A stretch of 64,000 nucleotides of DNA from Demequina aurantiaca (GTDB lineage Bacteria; Actinomycetota; Actinomycetes; Actinomycetales; Demequinaceae), in assembly GCF_000975135.1 (NCBI RefSeq), contig NZ_BBRF01000001.1:531591-595590 (forward strand), given 5' to 3'. The translations under genes were made by a program, and so were the position numbers. Shown piece by piece: positions 1 to 8,603 of the stretch. Each line of letters opens with the position of its first letter. Position 1 is the stretch's first letter. Below the pieces are notes generated by a model. That model ran no database searches. It worked only from the letters and a program-made list of their open reading frames with translations, and was not told where the DNA came from.

Positions 1-1
1 C

Positions 2-904
2 CTGCCGATCGTCACCACTGGAACGGCCGCTCATTCCGCTACAGCCAGCCACAGCATCGGGCAAAAAGACGTTCCGGGCGGCACCTTCGTCATGGGTGAC
101 TCGTATGGCGACGGACGCGAGGCCGACGGTGAGTGCGTTGTCCACGAGGTCACTCTCGACGCGTTCACGATCGACGAGACCTCGGTGACCAACGACGACT
201 TTGCGAAGTTCATCGCCGCTACCGGGCATCGGACCGAGGCGGAGGTCTTTGGTGACAGCGCCGTCTTCCACCTTGCGGTGCAGGCAGAACGCAAGGACAT
301 CATTGGTCAGCCGCCGGCAGTGCCGTGGTGGCTGGGAGTCGCAGGCGCCGACTGGGCACACCCCAACGGCCCGCTCTCCAGCCTCGACGGCATCGGCGAT
401 CATCCCGTGACGCACGTCAGTTGGAACGACGCGATGGCCTACTGCGCATGGGCGGGGCGTCGCCTACCCACCGAGGCCGAGTGGGAACGAGCGTCGCGCG
501 GCAGCCTGGTCGGCGCCCGCTACCCCTGGGGTGACGAGCTCATGGCGAACGACGGCGCTTGGCAGTGCAACATCTGGCAAGGCCAGTTTCCGCGCGTGAA
601 TACTCAGGAGGATGGCTGGCTCACCACCGCTCCCGTGCGCACCTACGCGCCCAACGACTTGGGGTTGTGGCAGACCGTGGGCAACGTCTGGGAGTGGTGC
701 TCGGACTGGTATGACGAGGGGTACTACAACGCGTCCCCCGCGATCAATCCGACCGGACCGGACAGTGGCGAGTCACGTGTCCTGCGTGGCGGCTCCTATC
801 TCTGCCACGACTCGTACTGCAACCGGTATCGCAACGCCGCGCGCTCGCAGAACACTCCGGACTCGTCCATGGGTAACGCGGGGTTCCGCACCGTAGCGCT
901 GTAG
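2..904 (+). CDS. Formylglycine-generating enzyme family protein, 5' end outside window
   Basis: Enzymes of this family (sulfatase-modifying factor, FGE) oxidise a cysteine in a CxPxR motif of a client sulfatase to formylglycine. The frame is open from base 2 and the family-typical opening PGGTFVMG is at bases 74-97, upstream of or spanning the first ATG (92), so the true start lies before the window. The C-terminal block GGSYLCHDSYC carries both copper-binding catalytic cysteines (codons at 803 and 818), spaced as in active aerobic FGEs, followed by the usual NRYR..AR stretch. W-rich motifs such as GNVWEWCSDWY are also typical. No sulfatase is visible in the window; a client may lie upstream. 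Some homologues act on other substrates, so the exact role is inferred. Confidence 0.85.
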   Translation: MPIVTTGTAAHSATASHSIGQKDVPGGTFVMGDSYGDGREADGECVVHEVTLDAFTIDETSVTNDDFAKFIAATGHRTEAEVFGDSAVFHLAVQAERKDIIGQPPAVPWWLGVAGADWAHPNGPLSSLDGIGDHPVTHVSWNDAMAYCAWAGRRLPTEAEWERASRGSLVGARYPWGDELMANDGAWQCNIWQGQFPRVNTQEDGWLTTAPVRTYAPNDLGLWQTVGNVWEWCSDWYDEGYYNASPAINPTGPDSGESRVLRGGSYLCHDSYCNRYRNAARSQNTPDSSMGNAGFRTVAL

Positions 905-1037
905 GCCGCAATTAATCCGAGAAATAATCCCTGGTAAAGATGGATTTGCGGACCAAAACCTACTGCTCGATCGGGATTAGAAGTTAGACTCCGGAAACAC
1001 GGGCACACCAGCCTCGGACCTACAACGGAGTAGAAAC

Positions 1038-1952
1038 ATGGCGCCTTCGGCAGACGGCAACAGTGGCGAGTTCTGGGAACGCGTGCGCGACGAACTCTGG
1101 CCCGACGGCGAGTTTCCACACGGCCTCTCCATGGAAGAGGTGGAACTGCTCTTCACACCGCCCGCGCCACCCGAGGGCTACACCTGGCTGCCAGACACCA
1201 CGTACGGCACCGCGGGAGCTGGCGGGCGCAACCTGCTCCTCCACGCCTACGCAGGACCCACGGGCGGGAAGCGGCCTGCGATCGTATTCATTCACGGCGG
1301 AGGCTTTGACGGCGGACACCCCTTTCTGTTGGTGCGACTCGCGGGCGAGATGGCCGCTCGAGGGTATGTCACCGCCACCATTGGCTACCGACTCAGTGGC
1401 GAGGCATCGCTCCCCGCGCCGGTCGAGGACGCGAAGTGCGCAGTGCGATGGATGCGCGCGCATGCTGACGAACTGGGGCTGGACCCAGACCGTATCGCGG
1501 TGGCTGGCGGGTCCGCCGGCGGCCTATTGGCGGGACTTGTCGCGAACACCCCCGGCCAGAACGAGGGCACCGGAGGCTGGGGCGACGTCTCCAGCAAGGT
1601 GCAGGCTGCCGTGCTCTACAACCCCGTGGTGGATCTGCGGCCGGCCGCCCAGGCTCCTCAGATGGCGGCGCTCCTCGGCGGCACGGACGCGGACAGCACG
1701 GCAAAGTGCGCAGCCGATGCCTCGCCCATCGTTCACGCGTCAGCCGCCACTCCCCCGACCTTCAGTTGCATCGGAGACGCGGATGCGCCGTTCCTCATCA
1801 ACGGCTGCCGGGAGTATCACGCGGCGTTGGACGAGTTGGGCGTAGACAACACGCTCGAGCTATGGCCCGGCAAGGAACACGGCCTGCCCGTGCACGACCA
1901 CGAGGGATGTCTGCGAGTGACCGAGGAGTTTCTGGGACGCGTCTTCAACTAG
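1038..1952 (+). CDS. Alpha/beta hydrolase (esterase/lipase-like)
   Basis: 304-residue alpha/beta-hydrolase with the oxyanion-hole motif HGGG (residues 86-89) and the nucleophile elbow GGSAGG around Ser159, as in the hormone-sensitive-lipase and BD-FAE esterases. A catalytic Asp is likely in GDADAPF and the His in KEHGLPVH near the C-terminus. There is no signal peptide, so it should be cytosolic. ATG is preceded by GGAG at a normal distance. It lies 73 bp upstream of kynureninase on the same strand. Animal-type arylformamidases share this fold and size, so hydrolysis of N-formylkynurenine is a possible role, but the motif is generic and the substrate cannot be read from sequence. Confidence 0.8.
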   Translation: MAPSADGNSGEFWERVRDELWPDGEFPHGLSMEEVELLFTPPAPPEGYTWLPDTTYGTAGAGGRNLLLHAYAGPTGGKRPAIVFIHGGGFDGGHPFLLVRLAGEMAARGYVTATIGYRLSGEASLPAPVEDAKCAVRWMRAHADELGLDPDRIAVAGGSAGGLLAGLVANTPGQNEGTGGWGDVSSKVQAAVLYNPVVDLRPAAQAPQMAALLGGTDADSTAKCAADASPIVHASAATPPTFSCIGDADAPFLINGCREYHAALDELGVDNTLELWPGKEHGLPVHDHEGCLRVTEEFLGRVFN

Positions 1953-2025
1953 CCGCAGCTGAGGTCTCGTTGCGCGATAGTTCAATAACATGGCGAGCGT
2001 CACGCTTATGACATAGAGTGACGGC

Positions 2026-3252
2026 ATGACACACACCTCAGCAGCCCAGTTGGACGCCTCGGACCTCCTGGCCGGCTATCGCGACAAGTTCGTGCTCGAG
2101 GGTGACGTCGCCGCCTACCTCGATGGCAATTCGCTCGGCCGCCCAGTCAAGGCCAGTGCAGACCAGCTGTCCGAGTTCGTCACCGCCGAGTGGGGTGGCC
2201 GGCTGATCCGAGGCTGGGACGAGCGCTGGTACGAGCTTCCCCTCACGGTGGGCAACAGCATCGGCGAAACCTGTGTGGGCGCTGCGCCTGGCCAAGTTTT
2301 CATCGGCGACTCGACCACCGTCATTCTGTACAAGCTGATTCGCTCCGCCGTTGCTGCGCGGCCGGGGCGACGGGAAATCGTCGTCGACACGGACAACTTC
2401 CCCACCGATCGCTTCATCCTGCAGGGCATCGCCGCCGAGTGCGGAATGACCTTGCGTTGGATACGACCAGCGGCCGATGCCGGGGTCACGGCCGCGCAGG
2501 TCGCGGAGGTCGTCGGGGACGACACGGCGCTCGTGGTTCTCAGCCACGTCGCCTACCGATCCGGTTACCTCGCGGATGCGCCCGCCATCACCGCGATCGC
2601 ACACGCAGCCGGCGCGCTGGTGATGTGGGACCTCTGCCATTCCGTGGGCTCGGTCCCCGTCGAGCTAGACGAGTGGGGAGTCGATCTCGCTGCGGGCTGC
2701 ACCTACAAGTACCTGAATGGCGGACCGGGCTCGCCAGCCTTTGGCTACGTGCGTGCCGACCATCAGGCCACCATGCGACAGCCCATTCAGGGGTGGATGG
2801 GCACCCACCAACCGTTCGAAATGGGCCCGGACTACGAGCCGCATGAGGGAATCCGACGCTTCATCAGTGGCACCCCGGCCATCGGCGGGATGCTAGCCAT
2901 GCGCCACATGCTCGATCTCATTGGGCAGGCCGGCATGGACCAGATTCGGGCCAAATCTGAGCGGCTCACAGCCTTCGCCGTGGAACTCGTCGACGAACTT
3001 CTCGTACCGCTTGGTGCTGTGCTCGCGAGTCCCCGCGACCCCGCCCTTCGCGGCAGCCACGTGACCGTCGACCACGATGCCTTCGCGGACATCATGGCGC
3101 CGCTCTGGGCCGCCGGAATCATCCCCGACTTTCGCCGCCCCAACGGTCTGCGACTCGGACTGTCGCCGCTGACAACGAGCTTCTCCGAGTTGGAGGTGGG
3201 CGTCGAGGCGATCGCGCGCGAGTTGCGGGCCGTGACCAGCGCGGCTCGATGA
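2026..3252 (+). CDS. kynU: Kynureninase
   Basis: PLP-dependent fold-type I enzyme (408 residues, normal family length) that cleaves kynurenine or 3-hydroxykynurenine to (3-hydroxy)anthranilate and alanine in tryptophan catabolism. The PLP lysine is Lys228 in the motif GCTYKYLNGGPGSPAF, very close to the kynureninase signature. The N-terminal YLDGNSLGR and the later GWMGTHQPFEM and RRFISGTP blocks are also kynureninase-like. Its stop codon overlaps the start of the PaaX-type regulator (ATGA), so the two are translationally coupled. No tryptophan dioxygenase is seen in the window. Confidence 0.93.
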   Translation: MTHTSAAQLDASDLLAGYRDKFVLEGDVAAYLDGNSLGRPVKASADQLSEFVTAEWGGRLIRGWDERWYELPLTVGNSIGETCVGAAPGQVFIGDSTTVILYKLIRSAVAARPGRREIVVDTDNFPTDRFILQGIAAECGMTLRWIRPAADAGVTAAQVAEVVGDDTALVVLSHVAYRSGYLADAPAITAIAHAAGALVMWDLCHSVGSVPVELDEWGVDLAAGCTYKYLNGGPGSPAFGYVRADHQATMRQPIQGWMGTHQPFEMGPDYEPHEGIRRFISGTPAIGGMLAMRHMLDLIGQAGMDQIRAKSERLTAFAVELVDELLVPLGAVLASPRDPALRGSHVTVDHDAFADIMAPLWAAGIIPDFRRPNGLRLGLSPLTTSFSELEVGVEAIARELRAVTSAAR

Positions 3253-4091
3253 TCCTCGACGACTTCGACTCGCGCCCGGGAAGCGCCCCGTCCCTACTGC
3301 GCACCGTGATCGGGTCGTACCTGCGGGAGTTGGGCGGCTGGATATCGGTCTCTGAGTTGATTCGGCTCATGGGCGCGCTCGGCGTGAGTCCGCAGCAAAC
3401 GAGGACGGCCGTGACCCGAGTCAAGGGCAAGGGAGTTCTGGTTTCCGAGCAGGTCAACGGGGTGCGCGGCTATCGCCTCGCCGACGATGCGATCCCGATG
3501 CTGGAGAACGGCGATCGACGCATCTTCAGCTTTCGTCAGCAAGAAGACGGCGGCGAATGGTGCCTGGTCTCCTTCTCGCTGCCCGAGACCGCTCGCGCGA
3601 CAAGACACCAACTGCGCAGACGGCTCGAGTGGATCGGATGCGGCACGGTCACCACCGGGCTATGGATTGGCCCGGCATTTCTCGCAGAGGAGGTGGAGCG
3701 CATTCTCGCCGACCTGGATATTCGGGATCACGCGACGGTGTTCATCACCAAGACTCCTCAGACGGCAGAGTCTCTCCCCCACGCGGTGGCACAGTGGTGG
3801 GATCTCGAGCGCATCGCCCAGCTTCATCGAGCCTTCCTGAACGACGCCGCTGGCTTCGCCAACCGTGACGGTGGCAACAGCCCTGAGTTGGCCTTTAGCG
3901 GCTACATCCGCACCCTGGATAGTTGGCGGACCATCCCCTATCTCGACCCGGGCCTCCAGCCACGTGCGCTGCCTGAGGACTGGCCAGGAGTCGCCAGTGT
4001 CGCGCTGTTCCAGCACATCCGGCGGGATCTCGGTCCGGCCGCCTCCGCCTTCGTCTCCCCTGAGGCGCGTCAGCCCTTGGTGAGGTCCTGA
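3249..4091 (+). CDS. PaaX-family transcriptional regulator
   Basis: 280-residue protein of the PaaX family. The N-terminal winged-helix region spans about residues 10-80 (LGGWISVSELIRLMGALGV...RTAVTRVKGKGVL...GYRL), followed by the PaaX central and C-terminal domains (WCLVSFSLPE, RRRLEWIGCGTVTTGLWIGP). PaaX proteins repress aromatic catabolic genes and commonly respond to aromatic CoA thioesters. Here ATG overlaps the kynU stop (ATGA), which suggests control of tryptophan or kynurenine breakdown rather than phenylacetate; that is inference. The 3' end overlaps the convergent VOC gene by 22 bp. Confidence 0.85.
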   Translation: MILDDFDSRPGSAPSLLRTVIGSYLRELGGWISVSELIRLMGALGVSPQQTRTAVTRVKGKGVLVSEQVNGVRGYRLADDAIPMLENGDRRIFSFRQQEDGGEWCLVSFSLPETARATRHQLRRRLEWIGCGTVTTGLWIGPAFLAEEVERILADLDIRDHATVFITKTPQTAESLPHAVAQWWDLERIAQLHRAFLNDAAGFANRDGGNSPELAFSGYIRTLDSWRTIPYLDPGLQPRALPEDWPGVASVALFQHIRRDLGPAASAFVSPEARQPLVRS

Positions 4092-4507
4092 GCGAGCATC
4101 ACGATGATTCCGCTGGGGCCACGCACGTAAGCCAGCTTGTAGACGTCCTGGTAATTGGCGACACCCCGGAGCGGGTGGCATCCATGCGTCGCCGCGATCG
4201 CGAGTGCGTCGTCGATGTCGTCCACGGAGAAGCCGACGCGGTGCATGCCAATCTCATTGGGCTGCGTGGGCTCCGTCTCGATGGCCTCAGGGTGGAGGTA
4301 CTCGAATAGTTCCACCTGCCCGTGGCCATCGGGCGTCTGCAGCATCGCAATCTTGGCGTGGTTGCCGTCGAGGCCCACCGCCGTGTCTGCCCACTCGCCG
4401 CTGACCTCATCGCGCCCAACGACCGTCAGCCCCAGGTCCGTGAAGAAGGAGATCGCCGCTTCCAGGTCGCGAACCGCGATACCTACATTTTCGAGTGTGA
4501 TGCCCAT
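4070..4507 (-). CDS. VOC-family (glyoxalase/dioxygenase superfamily) protein
   Basis: 145-residue protein with the paired beta-alpha-beta-beta-beta modules of the vicinal-oxygen-chelate superfamily. It starts MGITLENVGIAVRDLEAAISFF and has a second module around MHRVGFSVDDIDDAL. Likely metal ligands are His/Glu residues in these strands (for example QVELFEYL and MHRVGF). Methylmalonyl-CoA epimerase, glyoxalase I and dioxygenases share the fold, so the reaction is unknown. It follows the DUF1349 gene on the same strand by 27 bp, so the two are probably co-transcribed. Confidence 0.8.
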   Translation of the reverse strand: MGITLENVGIAVRDLEAAISFFTDLGLTVVGRDEVSGEWADTAVGLDGNHAKIAMLQTPDGHGQVELFEYLHPEAIETEPTQPNEIGMHRVGFSVDDIDDALAIAATHGCHPLRGVANYQDVYKLAYVRGPSGIIVMLAQDLTKG

Positions 4508-4534
4508 GGTTTGGATAGTACCGAGCGGGGCTCC

Positions 4535-5134
4535 CTAGTGCAGTGAGGCGTCCGGATCGCCAAACTGAACCCGAGTGAACCGCACCGCCAGACCCGAGCG
4601 CGAGGGTGCGCAGCAGAACAACCCGGCCGCGGCATCGGCCGTAGGGTCGAGATTAGCCACGCGCACCAGCCGCCAATCCTCACCGTCGGCACGCGCGCGA
4701 ATGGTCAGCGCGTCGCCGTCGCGAGAGGCCCGTACCGTGACCTCGCGTCCCACCCACTCGGGCACGGGCGCGACCGACCAGTCCGAGGTGCCATGAGTGA
4801 CCACAGCACCCACCTGCGGCGCACCATCCGAGAACTCCACACCCGCCTTGATCCACTCGCTGTCGTTCACCCGTACAAAAATGCCCGCCTGATCAAACTG
4901 CTCCGCGAAGTCGAGCACAAAAGTGACCTCGAGACTCCAGCGCGCCCCTACGGGCACGAGTGCCGCGTGCTCCGTGTCATGGACGAACCCGTAGCTCGTG
5001 GTTCGCCAAGCATCGGACCCCTCGACTGCGGTAACCACCGCGGCCTCGGCTTCCAAGACAACGGCTTCGGGCGGAGTAGTCCACGATGCGCGGTCCAGGA
5101 ATGCGCGCGCAGTCGATGAGTTGATGGGATCCAT
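4535..5134 (-). CDS. DUF1349-family (concanavalin-like) protein
   Basis: 199-residue protein of the DUF1349 family (YesU-like, concanavalin A-like jelly roll). Characteristic blocks are RTTSYGFVHDTEHAALVPV, LDFAEQFDQAGIFVRVNDSEWIKAGVEFSDGAPQVGAVVTHG and DWSVAPVPEW. Family members are often found with carbohydrate-utilisation genes, but no biochemical role is established. There is no signal peptide. It is the first gene of a probable two-gene unit with the VOC protein and reads away from tRNA-Lys. Confidence 0.82.
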   Translation of the reverse strand: MDPINSSTARAFLDRASWTTPPEAVVLEAEAAVVTAVEGSDAWRTTSYGFVHDTEHAALVPVGARWSLEVTFVLDFAEQFDQAGIFVRVNDSEWIKAGVEFSDGAPQVGAVVTHGTSDWSVAPVPEWVGREVTVRASRDGDALTIRARADGEDWRLVRVANLDPTADAAAGLFCCAPSRSGLAVRFTRVQFGDPDASLH

Positions 5135-5192
5135 GAACCGAGCCTATTGCGGCGCACGGGAAAGGGCGGGCGCCCCGGTACGATGTTCGGGC

Positions 5193-5265
5193 GGGCCTCT
5201 AGCTCAGTTGGTAGAGCAGCGGACTTTTAATCCGCGGGTCGTGGGTTCGAGCCCCACGGGGCCCA
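5193..5265 (+). tRNA. tRNA-Lys (anticodon TTT)
   Basis: Full cloverleaf of 73 nt. The acceptor stem GGGCCTC pairs with GGGGCCC with one G-U pair. The D-arm is AGCTCAGTTGGTAGAGC. The anticodon stem GCGGA/TCCGC closes the loop CTTTTAA with TTT at 5226-5228, and the T-arm loop is TTCGAGC. The discriminator is A and CCA is not encoded. Confidence 0.97.
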
Positions 5266-5365
5266 CTTCTCTCGCTCGGCATGGGAGACAGTTGACTGCC
5301 GATGTCTGCACAACCTCGCAGTCGGCTCTCAGCGTTCTCTCAGGCGCCATTGGTTCTCTTGAATC

Positions 5366-6853
5366 ATGAACATTCACCCCCGTGTCCTCGCCGCGATCGC
5401 CGTCACCGGTATCAGCGGCGTCATCCTGGCCGGCTGCTCGACTGCCGACCCCAACTCCTCCGGAGACTCGGACGGCGCAACGAAAGCTCAGGCGGCCGCC
5501 GACTCCTCCCCTTCCGACACCGCCACCCCAGTCGTCTGGGACAGCACGCAGATGCACACCATCACCGTCGACTACAACGAGTCCGACTACGACGCCCTCA
5601 TCAGCTCGTACATGGAATCCAGTGAGAAGGTCTGGATCTCCGCGACCGTCACCATCGACGGCGAGACTTTCGAGAACGTCGGGCTGAAACTCAAGGGCAA
5701 CTCGTCGCTGCGCGGACTCACCGAGGACGAAGACGCGACCGTGAGCGCCGCACATCCCGAGGACCTACCGTGGATCATTCGCCTCGATAAGTACCTGGAC
5801 GACCAGTCCATGGACGGCGCGACCGAGTTCGTGGTGCGCGGCAACTCGTCCGAGACGTCGCTGAACGAGGCCGTGGCTCTCGACCTGCTCGCCGACACCG
5901 GCCTCGCGGCCGAGGAGGCCATCGCGGTGAGCTTCGCCGCGAACGGCTCGGACTCTTCGCTGCGCCTCGTCATCGAGAACCCCAACGACGCGTGGATGGA
6001 GCGCGAACTGGGCGACGGCTACCTCTGGAAGGCCGAATCTCCCGGCACCTGGGACTACATCGACGACAACCCCGATTCCTACAATGAGGCCTTCGACCAG
6101 GAGGGCGGCGAGGACAACTACGAGCCCCTGATCGACTTCCTGCAATTCGTCAACGAGTCCGACGACGAGACCTTCGGCACCGACCTCGACCAGTGGCTCG
6201 ACGTAGATGCCTTCGCGACCTACCTCGCCTTCCAAAACGTCGTCAACAACTTTGACGACATTGACGGCCCCGGCAACAACTCCTATCTCTATTGGGACAC
6301 CGATGACTCGCAAATGACGGTGGTCAACTGGGACCTCAACCTCGCATTCGGCCAGGAGAACATTGGCGGAGGCGGCGGCCAAGGTGGCCAGGACGGCGGT
6401 CCGGGCGGTGCCCTTCCCGACGCCGATGCTGCCGCTGGCGCAGCCCCCGATGGCGCGGCCGGAGGCGGGCAGCGCCCGAACGGGGGCCAGCTTCCTGACG
6501 GCGCCGAGCGTCCCGAACGCCCCGACGCGGTGGACGGCGGTCAGCGTCCCGACGGCGCCCAGGCCCCTAGCGACGCGGCCGATGCTGGCGCACAGCCGGC
6601 GGGCGGCGCCAACAAGGGTGGCGGTCGCGGCGGCAGCAACATCCTGTCCGAGCGCTTCCTTGCCAACGCCGACTTTAGTGCGCTGTACGAGGCCGCGGTT
6701 GAGGATCTGACGGAGTCGCTCTTCACCTCGGGCACCGCCCAGGAGGATCTCGATACCTGGTCCGAGCTGCTCACGTCGGACGCGTCCGACCTGGTTGACC
6801 CCGACGTGCTCGCCACTGAGGCGCAGACCCTCAGCGACGCCTTCCCCTCCTAG
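5366..6853 (+). CDS. CotH kinase-family lipoprotein with Gly/Pro/Asp-rich insert
   Basis: 495-residue exported lipoprotein: signal peptide and lipobox LAGC with Cys24. The middle (about residues 50-330) matches the CotH family: KVWISATVTIDGETFENVGLKLKGNSS, WIIRLDKYLDDQSMDG, and WDLNLAFGQ near the end of the conserved part. CotH proteins are atypical kinases of spore coats, and homologues are common in secreted proteins of non-sporing bacteria. Residues about 333-425 form a low-complexity insert with repeated GGQRPDG/GAERPERPD units, inside the last part of the domain; the conserved SNILSERFL and DFSALYEAAVEDL stretch follows. The ligand or substrate is unknown. A strong hairpin follows the stop. 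Confidence 0.85.
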   Translation: MNIHPRVLAAIAVTGISGVILAGCSTADPNSSGDSDGATKAQAAADSSPSDTATPVVWDSTQMHTITVDYNESDYDALISSYMESSEKVWISATVTIDGETFENVGLKLKGNSSLRGLTEDEDATVSAAHPEDLPWIIRLDKYLDDQSMDGATEFVVRGNSSETSLNEAVALDLLADTGLAAEEAIAVSFAANGSDSSLRLVIENPNDAWMERELGDGYLWKAESPGTWDYIDDNPDSYNEAFDQEGGEDNYEPLIDFLQFVNESDDETFGTDLDQWLDVDAFATYLAFQNVVNNFDDIDGPGNNSYLYWDTDDSQMTVVNWDLNLAFGQENIGGGGGQGGQDGGPGGALPDADAAAGAAPDGAAGGGQRPNGGQLPDGAERPERPDAVDGGQRPDGAQAPSDAADAGAQPAGGANKGGGRGGSNILSERFLANADFSALYEAAVEDLTESLFTSGTAQEDLDTWSELLTSDASDLVDPDVLATEAQTLSDAFPS

Positions 6854-6865
6854 ACGGCACGCGCC

Positions 6866-6899
6866 AACGGCCGGTACGCGACTGCGCGTGCCGGCCGTT
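6866..6899. terminator. Hairpin between convergent genes
   Basis: Perfect stem AACGGCCGG/CCGGCCGTT continued inside by ACGCG/CGCGT across one T-G pair, loop ACTG, 12 bp after the CotH stop and before the convergent oxidoreductase stop. It has no T-tract; a bidirectional terminator is the likely role. Confidence 0.7.
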
Positions 6900-6929
6900 C
6901 GCGTTGGAGGCACCGATGGCACAACTCCG

Positions 6930-7913
6930 CTACGGGACGAGCAATAGCTTCCCCATAGTGCGACGCCCTTCGAGGGCGTGGTGTGCGGCGGCAGCTTCTG
7001 CAAGCGGGTACTGCTGCCCGATGTGCACGTTGAGTTTCCCTGCCGCAATCGCATCGAACAGCTCGCGACTGCGCCATGCTCGTTCCTCTGGCGTGCGCAG
7101 GAAGTGCCCGAGGGATGGCCGAGTGATGCTCAAGGAGCCCGCCGCGTTGAGTCGTTGCAGGTCGAACGGGGGAACCTGGCCTGACGCGCCACCGAAGAGC
7201 ACCATCGTGCCGCGGGTGGCGAGCGACGCCAGGGAGGCTTCGAATGTTGATTTGCCCACGCCGTCGTACACCACGTCGACACCAGCTCCATCGGTGAGGC
7301 CACGAATTGCCTCAGTGAGTTCAGTCGTGATGTCGTCGAATTGGTCGTAGCGGATCACCTCGGCGGCGCCCGCCCCGCGGGAGAGTTCCGCCTTGTCGCT
7401 CGTCGACACCGTCGTGATGACGCGAGCGCCCAGGTCCACCGCCATGTGAGTGAGGAGGAGACCCACCCCGCCTGCTCCCGCGTGAATCAGAGCCGTATGC
7501 CCCGGGGCGAGCGCAAAGACCGAGCGTGCGAGGTAATGCGCCGTCAGCCCTTGCAACATGGAGGCGGCAGCGACGTCCGAGGACACCTCGTCAGGCACCG
7601 CGTAGCAGTCACCTTCGCCGAGGATGACCTGCTCGGCATAGGACGCGGATGTGGATGCCCACGAGACACGATCTCCAACCTTTGCCCACGTGACGTCGTC
7701 GCCCACGTCGAGCACCGTGCCGGCGCCCTCGCTGCCTGGGATGAGGGGATAGTCAACCTTGTAGACGCCCGAGCGGCGGTAGGTGTCGATGAAGTTCACC
7801 CCCGCGGCCTCGACTCTCACCCGGATCCCGCTGGCCGGGCACGTGGGCTCAGCGACTTCCTCAAGGGTCATAACCTCTGGTTCGCCAGCGTGGAGAGCGA
7901 TGATTGCCTTCAT
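6930..7913 (-). CDS. Quinone oxidoreductase (zeta-crystallin-type MDR)
   Basis: 327-residue medium-chain dehydrogenase/reductase lacking zinc ligands, of the NADPH:quinone oxidoreductase type. Evidence is the start MKAIIALHAGEPEVM, the substrate-domain motif GVNFIDTYRRSGVYKVDYPLIPGSEGAG, and the nucleotide-binding AGAGGVGLLLTHMAVDLGARV. It would reduce quinones with NADPH in the cytosol. The frame stays open to 7961 with an earlier Met at 7922; I chose 7913 because the family begins with MKA. It is convergent with the CotH gene. Confidence 0.88.
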   Translation of the reverse strand: MKAIIALHAGEPEVMTLEEVAEPTCPASGIRVRVEAAGVNFIDTYRRSGVYKVDYPLIPGSEGAGTVLDVGDDVTWAKVGDRVSWASTSASYAEQVILGEGDCYAVPDEVSSDVAAASMLQGLTAHYLARSVFALAPGHTALIHAGAGGVGLLLTHMAVDLGARVITTVSTSDKAELSRGAGAAEVIRYDQFDDITTELTEAIRGLTDGAGVDVVYDGVGKSTFEASLASLATRGTMVLFGGASGQVPPFDLQRLNAAGSLSITRPSLGHFLRTPEERAWRSRELFDAIAAGKLNVHIGQQYPLAEAAAAHHALEGRRTMGKLLLVP

Positions 7914-7976
7914 GTCTTCCATCCTGACACGCGTCGTTTGAATACGAGGCTGGGGCGACATGAATCAGCGGGCCAC

Positions 7977-8354
7977 CTAGGCGGGCTCAATCACAAAATG
8001 GGTGGAGCCCTCGTGGTTCACGCTCCGCACGGCGCCTGCCGCGTTCACCACGTAGAGGTCGCGCTCGCAGGTCGAGTCCGCGCATACCGTCTTAGCGATG
8101 GGTCCCCAGCCCTGCACAAAGCCCTCGAACCACAGCGCCCACACTGAGTCACCTGGCTTGAGGCCCTGGTCACGCGGCGCACCGATCCAGACGAGCGGCC
8201 GGTGGTCCCCGTCCGCGACGGTGATGTGGTCACTGGTGCCGGCGCCAAGCTCGACCGTGGTGACCGTGCGCCTCTGATAGTTAGCGCGGCGCCTGCCGTA
8301 GTTGGGGTCGTCGAGCGGGAGCAGGTGAATCTTGGATGAGGATGCGTCGAACAT
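7977..8354 (-). CDS. Conserved-looking protein of unknown function
   Basis: 125 residues if started at MFDASSSKIH (8354), which has AAAGG 8 bp upstream; the frame also permits a start at 8489 (170 residues), but that extra N-terminus is low-complexity and basic. I do not recognise the family. It is soluble and beta-rich, with motifs RRRANYQRRTVTTVELGAG, HRPLVWIGAPRDQGLKPGD and SVWALWFEGFVQGWGPI, and two cysteines in CADSTCERDLYVV. It lies on the same strand just upstream of the quinone oxidoreductase and could share its transcript. Confidence 0.6.
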   Translation of the reverse strand: MFDASSSKIHLLPLDDPNYGRRRANYQRRTVTTVELGAGTSDHITVADGDHRPLVWIGAPRDQGLKPGDSVWALWFEGFVQGWGPIAKTVCADSTCERDLYVVNAAGAVRSVNHEGSTHFVIEPA

Positions 8355-8603
8355 GGCATTACCTTTGCGTTCCGTTCTTCCCGTGCGCCGGTTGACGACG
8401 GGCAGATCTTCCTCCGGGGGCACCGTGTGCGGGACGCGGTTGCCAGTCGGCCTGCCGGAGGGCGTGTGGCCGAGCTTCTTGATCTGCATTCACTTTAGTC
8501 AATGGGTCAGACAACGGGCGACCTACCCCGTGGGCCGGGCGACAACTAGGGGACACGGAGTTGGCATGGGCGCCACGGGACAGAAGTCCCTCAGAATGGG
8601 AAG

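Noticed and set aside
5765-7054. Minus-strand open frame of 429 codons
   Set aside because: It runs antisense through the CotH lipoprotein gene; its sequence is the valine/glycine-rich product of complementary GC-rich codons, with no domain and no ribosome site.
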